From a virus, in the IMG/VR virus record IMGVR_UViG_3300047172_000291, positions 1-31,734 of that record: a DNA stretch of 31,734 nt; one strand, 5' to 3'. The position numbers and the translations under genes are program-made. Within the stretch, counting starts at the first letter, position 1. Every line of letters starts with the position of its first letter. Positions 1 to 6,395 of this stretch are shown here, piece after piece. Under the pieces are notes generated by a model that worked only from the letters and a program-made list of their open reading frames with translations, ran no database searches and was not told the origin of the DNA.

Positions 1-183
1 ATGAGTAATGCCCATCTCGCCGAGATCATCGCGCTCTCCATCGTGGCACCCATGGCGATCCTGTGCATCGTCTGCTATTGGGTCGGCCGCTTTGACGAGC
101 GGGCCGACATCCGCAACCGGGCCAGGTTGCGCGCTGAGGGGATGATGGCCCGCAAGCAGAACGACCGGGGGATCAGGATATGA
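1..183 (+). CDS. Small single-pass membrane protein, unknown function
   Basis: A 60-residue protein whose ATG is the first base of the window; it could be the 3' part of a longer gene if the frame stays open to the left. Residues about 8-28 are a hydrophobic stretch rich in I, A, V and C, followed by a basic, arginine-rich tail, so it is probably a single-pass inner-membrane protein with the charged tail in the cytoplasm. Its TGA overlaps the ATG of the next gene (ATGA), so it belongs to the same early operon. No family is recognised. Confidence 0.55.
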   Translation: MSNAHLAEIIALSIVAPMAILCIVCYWVGRFDERADIRNRARLRAEGMMARKQNDRGIRI

Positions 184-776
184 ACCTCTACGTTGACCTA
201 CACAGTGCGCGCGGTGGTCGTGTGTCGGAAAAGGCTCCCGCCCAGCGCGACGGGCGCAAGTTCTCGAACCAGAATCGCGCCAGCCGCAATCCTTACCCGA
301 CGCAAGGCAGCGCGCCATTGTCCAATGAGCAGAAAGCCGCCCTTTGCATCCGTGCAAAGGACGCCTTTTTGCACGTTCACGGTCGCGATCCGCGCGCCGC
401 GGTGGAATTGACCGAGTGGCGCCGGGCTGAGCAATTCGCGGCCACTGGTAAGGACAGCCTGACGCTTTGCACGCAGGCGGATTACCTGTCGCTGCTGGCG
501 CATTTCGCCAATCTTGGCGGACAGAGCGGCGTGGCGATGAACGCGCATTTGAGGGACGCCACCAGCGACCGGCGCATCGCGCTGCACAAGCTCAAGACCG
601 AGCTGGCCGCGCGCGGCCTGACGCTGGCCTGGGTGGCGACCATCGCGCGCAACAAATTCAAGCAGGCCGTCGAGGACTGCACGGCAAAGCAGCTCTGGAA
701 CCTGGTGTTCGATATCCGGAACTCGAAGCACAAGCCTACTGCAAAGAACGGAGAGGACGACAACGTTCCGTTTTGA
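180..776 (+). CDS. Early phage protein with SSB-like acidic C-terminal tail
   Basis: 198 residues. Residues 1-50 are polar, basic and low-complexity. Residues about 50-185 form a helical region ending in a motif of the type L-W-N-L-V-F-D-I-R-N, resembling a conserved C-terminal patch I associate with small phage early proteins (GemA/gp16-like or related), though no family is assigned with confidence. The last residues, GEDDNVPF, strongly resemble the C-terminal peptide of bacterial SSB (DDDIPF), which docks host replication and repair proteins. No OB-fold is evident, so this is not called an SSB. Starts by ATGA overlap with the upstream gene. Confidence 0.7.
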   Translation: MNLYVDLHSARGGRVSEKAPAQRDGRKFSNQNRASRNPYPTQGSAPLSNEQKAALCIRAKDAFLHVHGRDPRAAVELTEWRRAEQFAATGKDSLTLCTQADYLSLLAHFANLGGQSGVAMNAHLRDATSDRRIALHKLKTELAARGLTLAWVATIARNKFKQAVEDCTAKQLWNLVFDIRNSKHKPTAKNGEDDNVPF

Positions 777-778
777 TC

Positions 779-1090
779 ATGAACGCCGCCGATCTTCGCA
801 ACGCTACCTGGGCAGACATTCAGCCGATGCTGAGTGGAATGCGGCTGGTAGTGTTGCTGGCGTGGCGGATGCACGGGCCCGGGACTACGGAGAATGTAGC
901 GCAGACCGCCGGCATCAATCTCCTCACCTTCCGTCCACGTTCGACGGAACTGCTGCAACTCGGCCTGATCGCGCTCGTTGATCGAGATAGCAACGACGGG
1001 ATTTACGAGGCCGTGCCCGAGGATCAGGCCCGCGCATCGTTTGAGGCCGCGCGCAGTCCTCAGCAAATGCCTCTCAAACTCACCAATTAA
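779..1090 (+). CDS. Winged-helix-like small protein
   Basis: 103 residues, starting at the ATG two bases after the upstream stop; the frame is open further upstream, but that extension would overlap the previous gene entirely. Residues about 20-85 read like a winged helix-turn-helix: a helix containing VVLLAWRMHG, a T-x-E-N-V-A-Q-x-A helix, a recognition-like helix with FRPRSTELLQLGLI, and a short wing (ALVDRDSNDGIYE). Such modules occur in phage replication accessory proteins and MarR-type regulators. Its place early in the operon suggests a role in replication or regulation, which is inference. Specific family not recognised. Confidence 0.65.
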   Translation: MNAADLRNATWADIQPMLSGMRLVVLLAWRMHGPGTTENVAQTAGINLLTFRPRSTELLQLGLIALVDRDSNDGIYEAVPEDQARASFEAARSPQQMPLKLTN

Positions 1091-1096
1091 CTCACC

Positions 1097-1543
1097 ATGT
1101 CATCCGCACCACAGAAGTCAGACGCCAAGTCCCTCCCGGAAATGCTGCCGCTTTATCCGAGGCGGACCCGCGTCAAGCAGATCGAGGTCGCGCCGGATCG
1201 ATTTGTTGTCGATCTGCCGCCACAGGCCGTGCCGCGTATTTGCGTGAGCGACCTGATCCCGCAGGGGGATCACACTTACCGCGCCGTCGCGCGGGTACAC
1301 CAGGCGGAGATTCGGGTCACGCCGGATGTGCTGAGCAAGCTGAATCTTGGCGTGCGGCATCAGACCTTGCTGCGGTTGATCCGGGCCGGGTTCGTGAACG
1401 GGTCAAAGATTGCGCCGAACTGCTACGTTTTTGACTTACAAAGTTACTTTGATCACCGAGAGCTGATGAGGAAGGAAGCCAGCGAGGGGCGTGACTTCTG
1501 GACCGGTGAGAACCTGGCGAGATACCGGGCGGCGATATGGTAA
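1097..1543 (+). CDS. Hypothetical early protein, possible helix-turn-helix in C-terminal half
   Basis: 148 residues, 6 bases after the previous stop. The N-terminal 50 residues are proline-rich and basic. Residues about 75-125 (T-P-D-V-L-S-K-L-N-L through F-D-L-Q-S-Y-F) suggest two helices joined by a turn, with RHQTLLRLIRAGF as a possible DNA-reading helix, loosely like excisionase/MerR-type folds. The protein ends 7 bases inside the next gene, which starts at 1537. No family recognised; a DNA-binding role is only suggested by the helical pattern and by operon position. Confidence 0.6.
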   Translation: MSSAPQKSDAKSLPEMLPLYPRRTRVKQIEVAPDRFVVDLPPQAVPRICVSDLIPQGDHTYRAVARVHQAEIRVTPDVLSKLNLGVRHQTLLRLIRAGFVNGSKIAPNCYVFDLQSYFDHRELMRKEASEGRDFWTGENLARYRAAIW

Positions 1544-1821
1544 AACTCACGCAAAAGAGGGCTGCAAAGCTGGTCATCATCCCGTCGAACCTGCTGTTCG
1601 GCGTCCAGAATGTACGGGTGCAGATTCGCGGGTTCGCGATAGTCGAGCGGAGCGACTGTTGGTTGATTGCGCGGCAGTCCGGGAAGGAATTTTTGGTGGA
1701 AGATTTCCCGCGTGGCTACCGGCTTACGCCATTCCGGTACATGCCAATAATCGGTGAAAAATGCGCACTAACCGACAGAGCGCTGTGGGTTCCGAAGGAT
1801 CGGCCAAGCTTTATCTCATAA
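1537..1821 (+). CDS. Hypothetical small basic protein
   Basis: 94 residues, overlapping the upstream gene by 7 bases (start codon inside the final Ile-Trp codons). The sequence is basic and looks mostly beta-stranded, with alternating hydrophobic residues (VRVQIRGFAIVERSDCWLIA), consistent with a small barrel-like fold, but no family motif is visible. Gam follows after a 20-base SD-less spacer, so this gene may end the first transcriptional sub-block. Function unknown. Confidence 0.6.
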   Translation: MVKLTQKRAAKLVIIPSNLLFGVQNVRVQIRGFAIVERSDCWLIARQSGKEFLVEDFPRGYRLTPFRYMPIIGEKCALTDRALWVPKDRPSFIS

Positions 1822-1841
1822 CTCAAAACCCATAACCACTT

Positions 1842-2381
1842 ATGCGCCTACGCCAGACCAAACCATTAGTTGATAGCCGCGAGGAAGCCGAGGCGTGCCT
1901 TGGCGAGATCGCCACCCTCACCATCGAGCTGCGCCGGCTCCAGACCGAGCTTGACGGCAAGATCACCGCCGCCCGCGAGGAGTACGAAGAGTCTCTTGCC
2001 CGGGTGGGCGAGCAAATCAAGAGCCGCCAGGATCACCTGATGAGCTGGGCCTCTGGGAACCCTGACCTCTTTGCCACGAAGAAGAGCCTTGAGATGACTC
2101 ATGGCGTTGTTGGATTCCGGACGGGCATGCCAAAGCTCAAAACGCTGGCGAAGCGGACCTGGGCAATTGTGCTGGATACCTTCAAGGCGGCCGGCAAGCA
2201 CGGATGGGTTCGCACCACCGAGGAGGTCAATAAGGAGCAGGTCATCGCCGATTTTCAATCCAAGGCTGTCACAGCCGAGGAGCTGAAGCCGCTGGGCGTG
2301 GCGGTGGTGCAGGACGAGGCGTTCTACGTCGAGGTCAAGCTGACCGAGATGAGCAACCGGGAGGCGATCAAGGGCTCATGA
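1842..2381 (+). CDS. gam: Gam-like host-nuclease inhibitor (Mu Gam family)
   Basis: 179 residues, close to Mu Gam (174 aa). Gam, a Ku-like dimer, binds linear phage DNA ends and blocks host exonucleases such as RecBCD. Visible features: a long N-terminal coiled coil (residues about 12-65, heptad-like LRRLQTELDGKITAAREEYEESLARV), the family-typical YEESLARVGEQIKSRQDHLMSWASGNPDLF region, then a strand-rich core (K-S-L-E-M-T-H-G-V-V-G-F-R-T-G) and a C-terminal helical arm. The leader has no Shine-Dalgarno; the ATG follows an A/C-rich stretch ending ACTT. Strong evidence that this is a Mu-type early region. Confidence 0.92.
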   Translation: MRLRQTKPLVDSREEAEACLGEIATLTIELRRLQTELDGKITAAREEYEESLARVGEQIKSRQDHLMSWASGNPDLFATKKSLEMTHGVVGFRTGMPKLKTLAKRTWAIVLDTFKAAGKHGWVRTTEEVNKEQVIADFQSKAVTAEELKPLGVAVVQDEAFYVEVKLTEMSNREAIKGS

Positions 2382-2569
2382 GAACGCTCCGTTGCCAGAT
2401 ATTGATCGATGAGCAGGACATCGCGGCCATCGAGCGATGGCTTGAGACGCGGGACATGCTCGTGCCGGAGGCCGCGGTGGACATCCTGCGCTGCACCGCT
2501 GTGCAGGCGCGGGTCATGGCGCCGCGGAGGCAGGATTCAACCGCAGAAATCACAGAGTCCTCAAAATGA
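2378..2569 (+). CDS. Hypothetical 63-residue early protein
   Basis: Starts by ATGA overlap with gam. The N-terminal 55 residues contain two short amphipathic helices (EQDIAAIERWLETRDML and EAAVDILRCTAVQARVM). The last dozen residues are encoded by a CCGCAGAAATCACAGAG-type string (about 2536-2557) that looks like an inserted intergenic repeat read through in frame, so the original C-terminus may have been replaced. Its TGA overlaps the ATG of the next gene. Function unknown. Confidence 0.6.
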   Translation: MRTLRCQILIDEQDIAAIERWLETRDMLVPEAAVDILRCTAVQARVMAPRRQDSTAEITESSK

Positions 2570-2991
2570 GAGACGTTGAGGCTATTCACGCAGCTTATTG
2601 CAAGGCCACGGGGAACGATCCGCGCGATCTTCCGCTCAATCTTCAGCGAGAGATGTTGATCGGGTATTGGATCACGTACGGGAAGGGTTCGCGGGGCGAG
2701 CCGTGGGGCGTCCAGGACCTGCTCTACGTTATCGGGCATATCAAGAGGGGTATTGCCAGCCAATCGAGGCAACCAGGGGCGCTGAGGTTCAATAACCTGT
2801 TTGGCCAGCTCGACCGATTTGAGGAGGACCTTGCGGAATGCATGAAGCGGATTCGGCGCGTGCCGGCATCCGGCGGCTCCGCGCCGGTGCGGCGGCAGGC
2901 CGATGCGACACCGTCAGGCGAGGTCGATGGAAAGGCCATCAAGCAAGGGTTGACTGATTTTCGCAGGAAGCTGGGAGGAGGACAGGAGTGA
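2566..2991 (+). CDS. Hypothetical early protein, helical, replication-accessory-like
   Basis: 141 residues, joined to its neighbours by 4-base start/stop overlaps on both sides. Residues about 1-95 are helical and contain conserved-looking aromatic positions (Y-W-I-T-Y-G-K-G and W-G-V-Q-D-L-L-Y-V-I-G-H-I-K-R-G-I). The remainder is a polar linker rich in P, A and S ending in a basic helix. Phage primosome or helicase-loader adaptors can look like this, but no defining motif is visible, so the role is unassigned. Confidence 0.6.
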   Translation: MRDVEAIHAAYCKATGNDPRDLPLNLQREMLIGYWITYGKGSRGEPWGVQDLLYVIGHIKRGIASQSRQPGALRFNNLFGQLDRFEEDLAECMKRIRRVPASGGSAPVRRQADATPSGEVDGKAIKQGLTDFRRKLGGGQE

Positions 2992-3221
2992 ACGATCTCG
3001 GTGATACCGCGAAGGAGAAATTGCGCCGTGTGCGCAATACGCATGGGCATCTTTGCGTTGCGCTGCTCGCGCTCAATGCCGCCGCGCCCGGGTTGGAGGA
3101 TAACCCGCGGGCCTCCCGCTACGTGGCCGCGATCACACGGCGGCTAAACCGGATCGTGCCTGACTTCCTCGATTTCGACGCCGCGACCCGGATGCCAAAA
3201 CCAACCTACGATCTCCGATGA
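2988..3221 (+). CDS. Hypothetical 77-residue protein
   Basis: Small basic, helical protein translationally coupled by 4-base overlaps to genes on both sides. Residues about 8-55 are predicted helices (EKLRRVRNTHGHLCVALLAL and RYVAAITRRLNRIV). The short C-terminus is proline- and aromatic-rich (PDFLDFDAATRMPKPTYDLR). No cysteine cluster or nucleotide-binding motif is seen. Its position immediately before the ASCH gene makes it either the last early gene or the first gene of the accessory cassette. Confidence 0.55.
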   Translation: MNDLGDTAKEKLRRVRNTHGHLCVALLALNAAAPGLEDNPRASRYVAAITRRLNRIVPDFLDFDAATRMPKPTYDLR

Positions 3222-3748
3222 AAGCGATCACCCTCATGCAGCCGTGGGCCAGCCTGATCATGATCGGGGCCAAGCGATACGAGACGCGCAGTTGGATGAC
3301 GCATTATCGCGGTCCGCTGGCGATCCATGCATCGCTCCGTTTTACCCTTGCCCACCGCAGCCTTTGCCGCACGGAGCCCTTCGCGACCGCCCTCCTGGGC
3401 AATGATGACCTTCCACTCGGGTGCGTGATTGCTGTGTGCGATCTCGCTGCCGTGTTTCCAACCTCCAGTGATGACGATTCGCTTTTCAGCGGCCTCTTGG
3501 GTGACGAGTGGCCGGAGAGCGAGTTGGCATTTGGAGATTTCTCGCCAGGGAGATTTGCCTGGCACCTAAAAAACATCCGGGCGCTTGAAAACCCGATCCC
3601 GGCCCGCGGAGCGCTGGGCTTGTGGGATTGGGATGACACTGCGCTCGGGCTTCTGGACTGCACCACCAATGAAAAACAAAAACATACCCATCCAATACCG
3701 TCAGGGCGACGTGCTCTTAATCAGGGCAGATCGTTCTCACTCCGCTAA
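3218..3748 (+). CDS. ASCH-domain protein (PUA-like fold)
   Basis: 176 residues. The first 45 residues carry the classic ASCH signature: L-M-Q-P-W-A-S-L-I-M-I-G-A-K-R-Y-E-T-R-S-W, then Y-R-G-P-L-A-I-H-A-S. The domain closes near residue 140 with ARGALGLWDWD, the usual end of these proteins. ASCH domains share the PUA-like fold; some bind RNA or modified nucleosides, and one group (YqfB) hydrolyses N4-acetylcytidine. The specific substrate here is unknown. About 26 residues follow the domain and overlap the next gene by 80 bases, an unusual tail that may reflect loss of an earlier stop codon. Confidence 0.85.
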   Translation: MKAITLMQPWASLIMIGAKRYETRSWMTHYRGPLAIHASLRFTLAHRSLCRTEPFATALLGNDDLPLGCVIAVCDLAAVFPTSSDDDSLFSGLLGDEWPESELAFGDFSPGRFAWHLKNIRALENPIPARGALGLWDWDDTALGLLDCTTNEKQKHTHPIPSGRRALNQGRSFSLR

Positions 3749-3998
3749 ATCCAAGCGGATCAAGCCCGAGAGCGGGCGCCTCATTCTTGCCCGTGGCGAG
3801 GCCACCGGACACCATCACAGCGTCATCGAAGATGATGCCGAGCTGATTCAGGAGGGCGAACGCATGCTCCTCTGCGTGACGCGCGAGACCGAGCTGCGCC
3901 ACCAGGAGCATGGAGCAATCGTGGTGCCTCCCGGCGTCTATGAGGTCACGCGCCAGCGTGAGTACAGCCCAGAGGCGATCCGCAACGTCCAGGATTGA
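3669..3998 (+). CDS. Small conserved 'GDVLL' protein
   Basis: 109 residues from the ATG at 3669; an upstream ATG at 3585 would only extend into the ASCH gene in another frame. The sequence I-Q-Y-R-Q-G-D-V-L-L-I-R near the start, a central G-E-A-T-G-H-H-H-S-V-I block, and H-Q-E-H-G-A-I-V-V-P-P-G-V-Y-E-V followed by R-Q-R-E-Y-S-P near the end match a small unnamed family I recall from phages and from actinobacterial and cyanobacterial genomes, often next to DUF6745 proteins, as here. It is predicted mostly beta with a histidine cluster (HHH near residues 49-51) that could bind metal. Biochemical role unknown. Confidence 0.8.
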   Translation: MKNKNIPIQYRQGDVLLIRADRSHSAKSKRIKPESGRLILARGEATGHHHSVIEDDAELIQEGERMLLCVTRETELRHQEHGAIVVPPGVYEVTRQREYSPEAIRNVQD

Positions 3999-4003
3999 GC
4001 GCC

Positions 4004-5329
4004 ATGGCCCGCAATCAGTTGTTGGAGGATTTCACTGCGGCTTGCGACTACCCCGGCCGCCTGGATGTCCAGGCGGTCGAGGGGGCGCTGGGTCGGTATC
4101 TGAAGGCGCTCGGAGTGGAGCGCACGATTCGACGGCTCGATGCGTCGTGGGAGATCGAGACAGAGCCCTCGTTGCTCGCTTATGTTAGAGACGTGGCGGG
4201 AAAAATACCGGCCCGCGCTGCCCTCGCTGCCCTCGATACCCGCGCTGCCCTCGCTGCCCTCGATGCCCGCGATGCCCGCGCTGCCCTCGCTGCCCTCGAT
4301 ACCCGCGCTGCCCGCGATGCCCTCGATACCCGCGATGCCCGCGATGCCCTCGATACCCTCGCTGCCCGCGCTGCCCTCGATACCCTCGCTGCCCGCGATG
4401 CCCTCGCTGCCCTCGATACCCGCGCTGCCCGCGATGCCCTCGCTGCCCTCGATACCCTCGCTGCCCGCGATGCCCTCGCTGCCCGCGATGCCCGCGATGC
4501 CCGCGATGCCCGCGATGCCCGCGCTGCCCTCGATGCCCGCGATGCCCGCGATGCCCGCGCTCTCCGCCGCTTCGCGGCGTGGTGTGTGCAGGCCGGTGGG
4601 TGGTGGTGGAGATTTGAGCTATCGTTTCTTTCCACGACTCACATCGGCGCCGTGCAGCTCGGCAAAAAAATCGAATGGGCTGCGGCCCTCTATGATGCGT
4701 ACCTGGCCGGCGGCTGGTTCCTCCATTTCACGGCGGATACGCTTTACTGGGTCTCAAAGCCCACCGTTCACGTCGAGCAAGACGGACGGAACTGGCGCAA
4801 CCGCCGGCTGCATTGCGAGACCGGTCCGGCCATCGAGAGCGATGTTGAGAATGTTTATTACTGGCATGGCGTGATGGTGCCGGCCTTCGTTGTCACGCGA
4901 CCGGACTGGATCACGGTCAAGCACATCGAGACCGAGACCAATGCCGAGGTCCGCCGCATCATGATCGAGCGGTACGGCACCGCAAAATATCTCCAGGACA
5001 CCGATGCGAAGGAGATTCATCGCGACCGCTTCGGCACGCTCTACCGTAAGGAGCTGGCCGGGGATGAGCCGATTGTGATGGTGCATCTGCTCAATTCCAC
5101 TCCGGAGCATGACGGCACCTTGACGCGGGATGAGGCGATGGCTGTCTTCGCGTCCGATGCGGTGGTGTGCGACGGGGCGGCGATGCGCACCCTGGCCGAA
5201 ATGCCGGCGGATGTGCGGTTCAAGGATTACTTCCTGCGGGTACCACCGGATATTCAACGCTCGCGCCAGGCCGTGGCGTGGACATGGGGCAAGGCCGAGG
5301 AGGAATACGCTCCCTGCTTTGAGAGCTAG
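4004..5329 (+). CDS. DUF6745-like protein with 38-unit tripeptide repeat domain
   Basis: 441 residues from ATG 4004; a TTG at 3995, coupled to the upstream stop, is an alternative start. Residues about 1-70 form a helical head. Residues about 72-185 are 38 tandem tripeptides of form (A/D)(A/T)(L/R). Residues about 240-440 resemble DUF6745: paired Trp/Tyr in [44 protein letters not shown] and a closing Y-F-L-R-V-P-P ... A-V-A-W-T-W-G. DUF6745 has no established function. The repeat domain is probably helical, with frequent D and R at positions 1 and 3. Lies in a cassette with the GDVLL, ASCH and methyltransferase genes. Confidence 0.8.
   Translation: MARNQLLEDFTAACDYPGRLDVQAVEGALGRYLKALGVERTIRRLDASWEIETEPSLLAYVRDVAGKIPARAALAALDTRAALAALDARDARAALAALDTRAARDALDTRDARDALDTLAARAALDTLAARDALAALDTRAARDALAALDTLAARDALAARDARDARDARDARAALDARDARDARALRRFAAWCVQAGGWWWRFELSFLSTTHIGAVQLGKKIEWAAALYDAYLAGGWFLHFTADTLYWVSKPTVHVEQDGRNWRNRRLHCETGPAIESDVENVYYWHGVMVPAFVVTRPDWITVKHIETETNAEVRRIMIERYGTAKYLQDTDAKEIHRDRFGTLYRKELAGDEPIVMVHLLNSTPEHDGTLTRDEAMAVFASDAVVCDGAAMRTLAEMPADVRFKDYFLRVPPDIQRSRQAVAWTWGKAEEEYAPCFES
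4217..4558 (+). repeat. 38 x 9-bp coding minisatellite
   Basis: Thirty-eight in-frame 9-bp units, each made of codon GCT or GAT, then GCC or ACC, then CTC or CGC. Variation occurs at only three single-base positions per unit and always changes the amino acid; third codon positions are invariant. ACC occurs only after GAT. By unit type I count 14 D-x-R, 10 AAL, 8 D-x-L and 6 AAR. Two other frames across the array also remain open. Because units are 9 bp, gain or loss keeps the reading frame. Recent expansion and shuffling of units is the simplest explanation. Confidence 0.95.
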
Positions 5330-5352
5330 GTCGATGGATCGACTGCAATAAA

Positions 5353-5538
5353 ATGACTCCTGAGACGTGTGCGGCCCTGCGGTATCCCACCGATGAGCGG
5401 AAGCTTGTCGAGGAGATCGCGCATCTCTCTGCCGAGGCACTGACCTTGGCTGTTGAGATCGAGAACAGGGCCGCCGCGTTGCAGGAGAAACATAAACGCA
5501 TCGCACGGCTCGCGCTGAGGCTTGGAAATAACTTGTGA
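5353..5538 (+). CDS. Small helical protein upstream of methyltransferase
   Basis: 61 residues. Residues about 14-55 form one long amphipathic helix with heptad-like hydrophobics (LVEEIAHLSAEALTLAVEI and AAALQEKHKRIARLALRL), so a coiled-coil dimer is likely. The TGA overlaps the GTG start of the methyltransferase, implying translational coupling. There is no Shine-Dalgarno; the leader is the A-rich GCAATAAA. It could be a partner or regulator of the methyltransferase, but nothing in the sequence proves that. Confidence 0.6.
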   Translation: MTPETCAALRYPTDERKLVEEIAHLSAEALTLAVEIENRAAALQEKHKRIARLALRLGNNL

Positions 5539-6395
5539 ACAATGAACGCACCCATGGCTCCCTCTTCGCTGGAATCGGCGGGTTCGACCTCGGCTTCGAG
5601 CGCGCCGGATGGCAAAGCCTCTGGCAAGTCGAATTGGACTATGAAAATCGGGCTGTGCTTGCTGACCGATTTCCCCGGGCTCGCCAGTTTTCCGATGTCC
5701 GCTCCATCCAGGGGGAAAGGCTCGATCCCGTCCGGTGCCTCACCTTCGGATTTCCCTGCCAGGACATCAGCGTCATGGGAAGCGCCTCGGGGGGGGGAAG
5801 CGGTCTCTCCGGAGCGCGCAGTGGACTCTTCCGCGAAGCCTTGCGAATCATCGATGAGCTGCGCACCAAACCCGATTGGCTGGTCGTTGAAAACGTCCCG
5901 AGGTTGCTCACTGTCAACAATGGCAAAGACTTTGAGTTCGTGGTCGGGTCGCTTGCCCAACGCGGTTATGTGGGATACGCGCGAGTGCTTGATGCTCAAT
6001 ATTTCGGAGTCGCCGCGCGCCGCCGCCGGCTCATCCTGGTCGCGGGTCTTGGACGTTACCCCAGCATGGAGTTCCTGGCTGATGCCTCACCAATGGAGGG
6101 ATTATCTAGCTCGTTTGGTGAGGAACAAATCAGCCAGAGAGATCAGTGGATTGGCTATTGTCTCACGGCTCCAGACAAGGGACGGCATTGCAACTCCCGA
6201 TACAATATCGGCTCGGAGAATTTCGTCGCTGAGCCGGACGGATGGGGTGCGATGCTTGAGCGGGCCCGAGAGGCTGAGGCTAATGGGCTTCGATGGGGAC
6301 TGGCTGAGGCCGATCTTGCTGAAGCTTGGGCGGCGGGCAACGCCGTATGTCCTGCGGTCGCGCAATGGGTTGCTGAAATTTTGAATAAGTCATAA
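5535..6395 (+). CDS. C5-cytosine DNA methyltransferase, motif IX frame-displaced
   Basis: 286 residues from GTG 5535. Transfers a methyl group from S-adenosylmethionine to C5 of cytosine. Motif I FAGIGG (11-16) binds SAM; motif IV GFPCQ (72-76) holds the catalytic Cys75; motif VI VENV (118-121); motif VIII in ARRRRLILVA (161-170); motif X AAGNAV (267-271). The segment that should hold motif IX is unrecognisable (236-255), while the overlapping frame at 6241-6303 reads VRCLSGPERLRLMGFDGDW, a good motif IX. A run of nine G (5789-5797) lies inside the gene just after motif IV. Likely role: protecting phage DNA from host restriction. It may be impaired as read here. Confidence 0.88.
   Translation: MNNERTHGSLFAGIGGFDLGFERAGWQSLWQVELDYENRAVLADRFPRARQFSDVRSIQGERLDPVRCLTFGFPCQDISVMGSASGGGSGLSGARSGLFREALRIIDELRTKPDWLVVENVPRLLTVNNGKDFEFVVGSLAQRGYVGYARVLDAQYFGVAARRRRLILVAGLGRYPSMEFLADASPMEGLSSSFGEEQISQRDQWIGYCLTAPDKGRHCNSRYNIGSENFVAEPDGWGAMLERAREAEANGLRWGLAEADLAEAWAAGNAVCPAVAQWVAEILNKS
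5789..5797 (+). repeat. G9 homopolymer tract inside methyltransferase gene
   Basis: Nine consecutive G residues encode part of S-G-G-G-S between motif IV and motif VI. Long G tracts in methyltransferase genes are classical slipped-strand phase-variation sites. Loss of one G would shift into a frame that stays open to 6384 but lacks motifs VI, VIII and X. The tract is also a likely place for sequencing error. Confidence 0.85.

Noticed and set aside
4217-4558. CRISPR-like array
   Set aside because: Units are 9 bp, contiguous and coding, with no spacers; no cas genes are present.
4140-4874. Alternative + frame reading [11 protein letters not shown]-type repeats, and a minus-strand RASRAAR frame
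   Set aside because: Open only because 9-bp units carry no stops in any of these frames; flanking parts are not protein-like and the DUF6745-like frame has recognisable domains.
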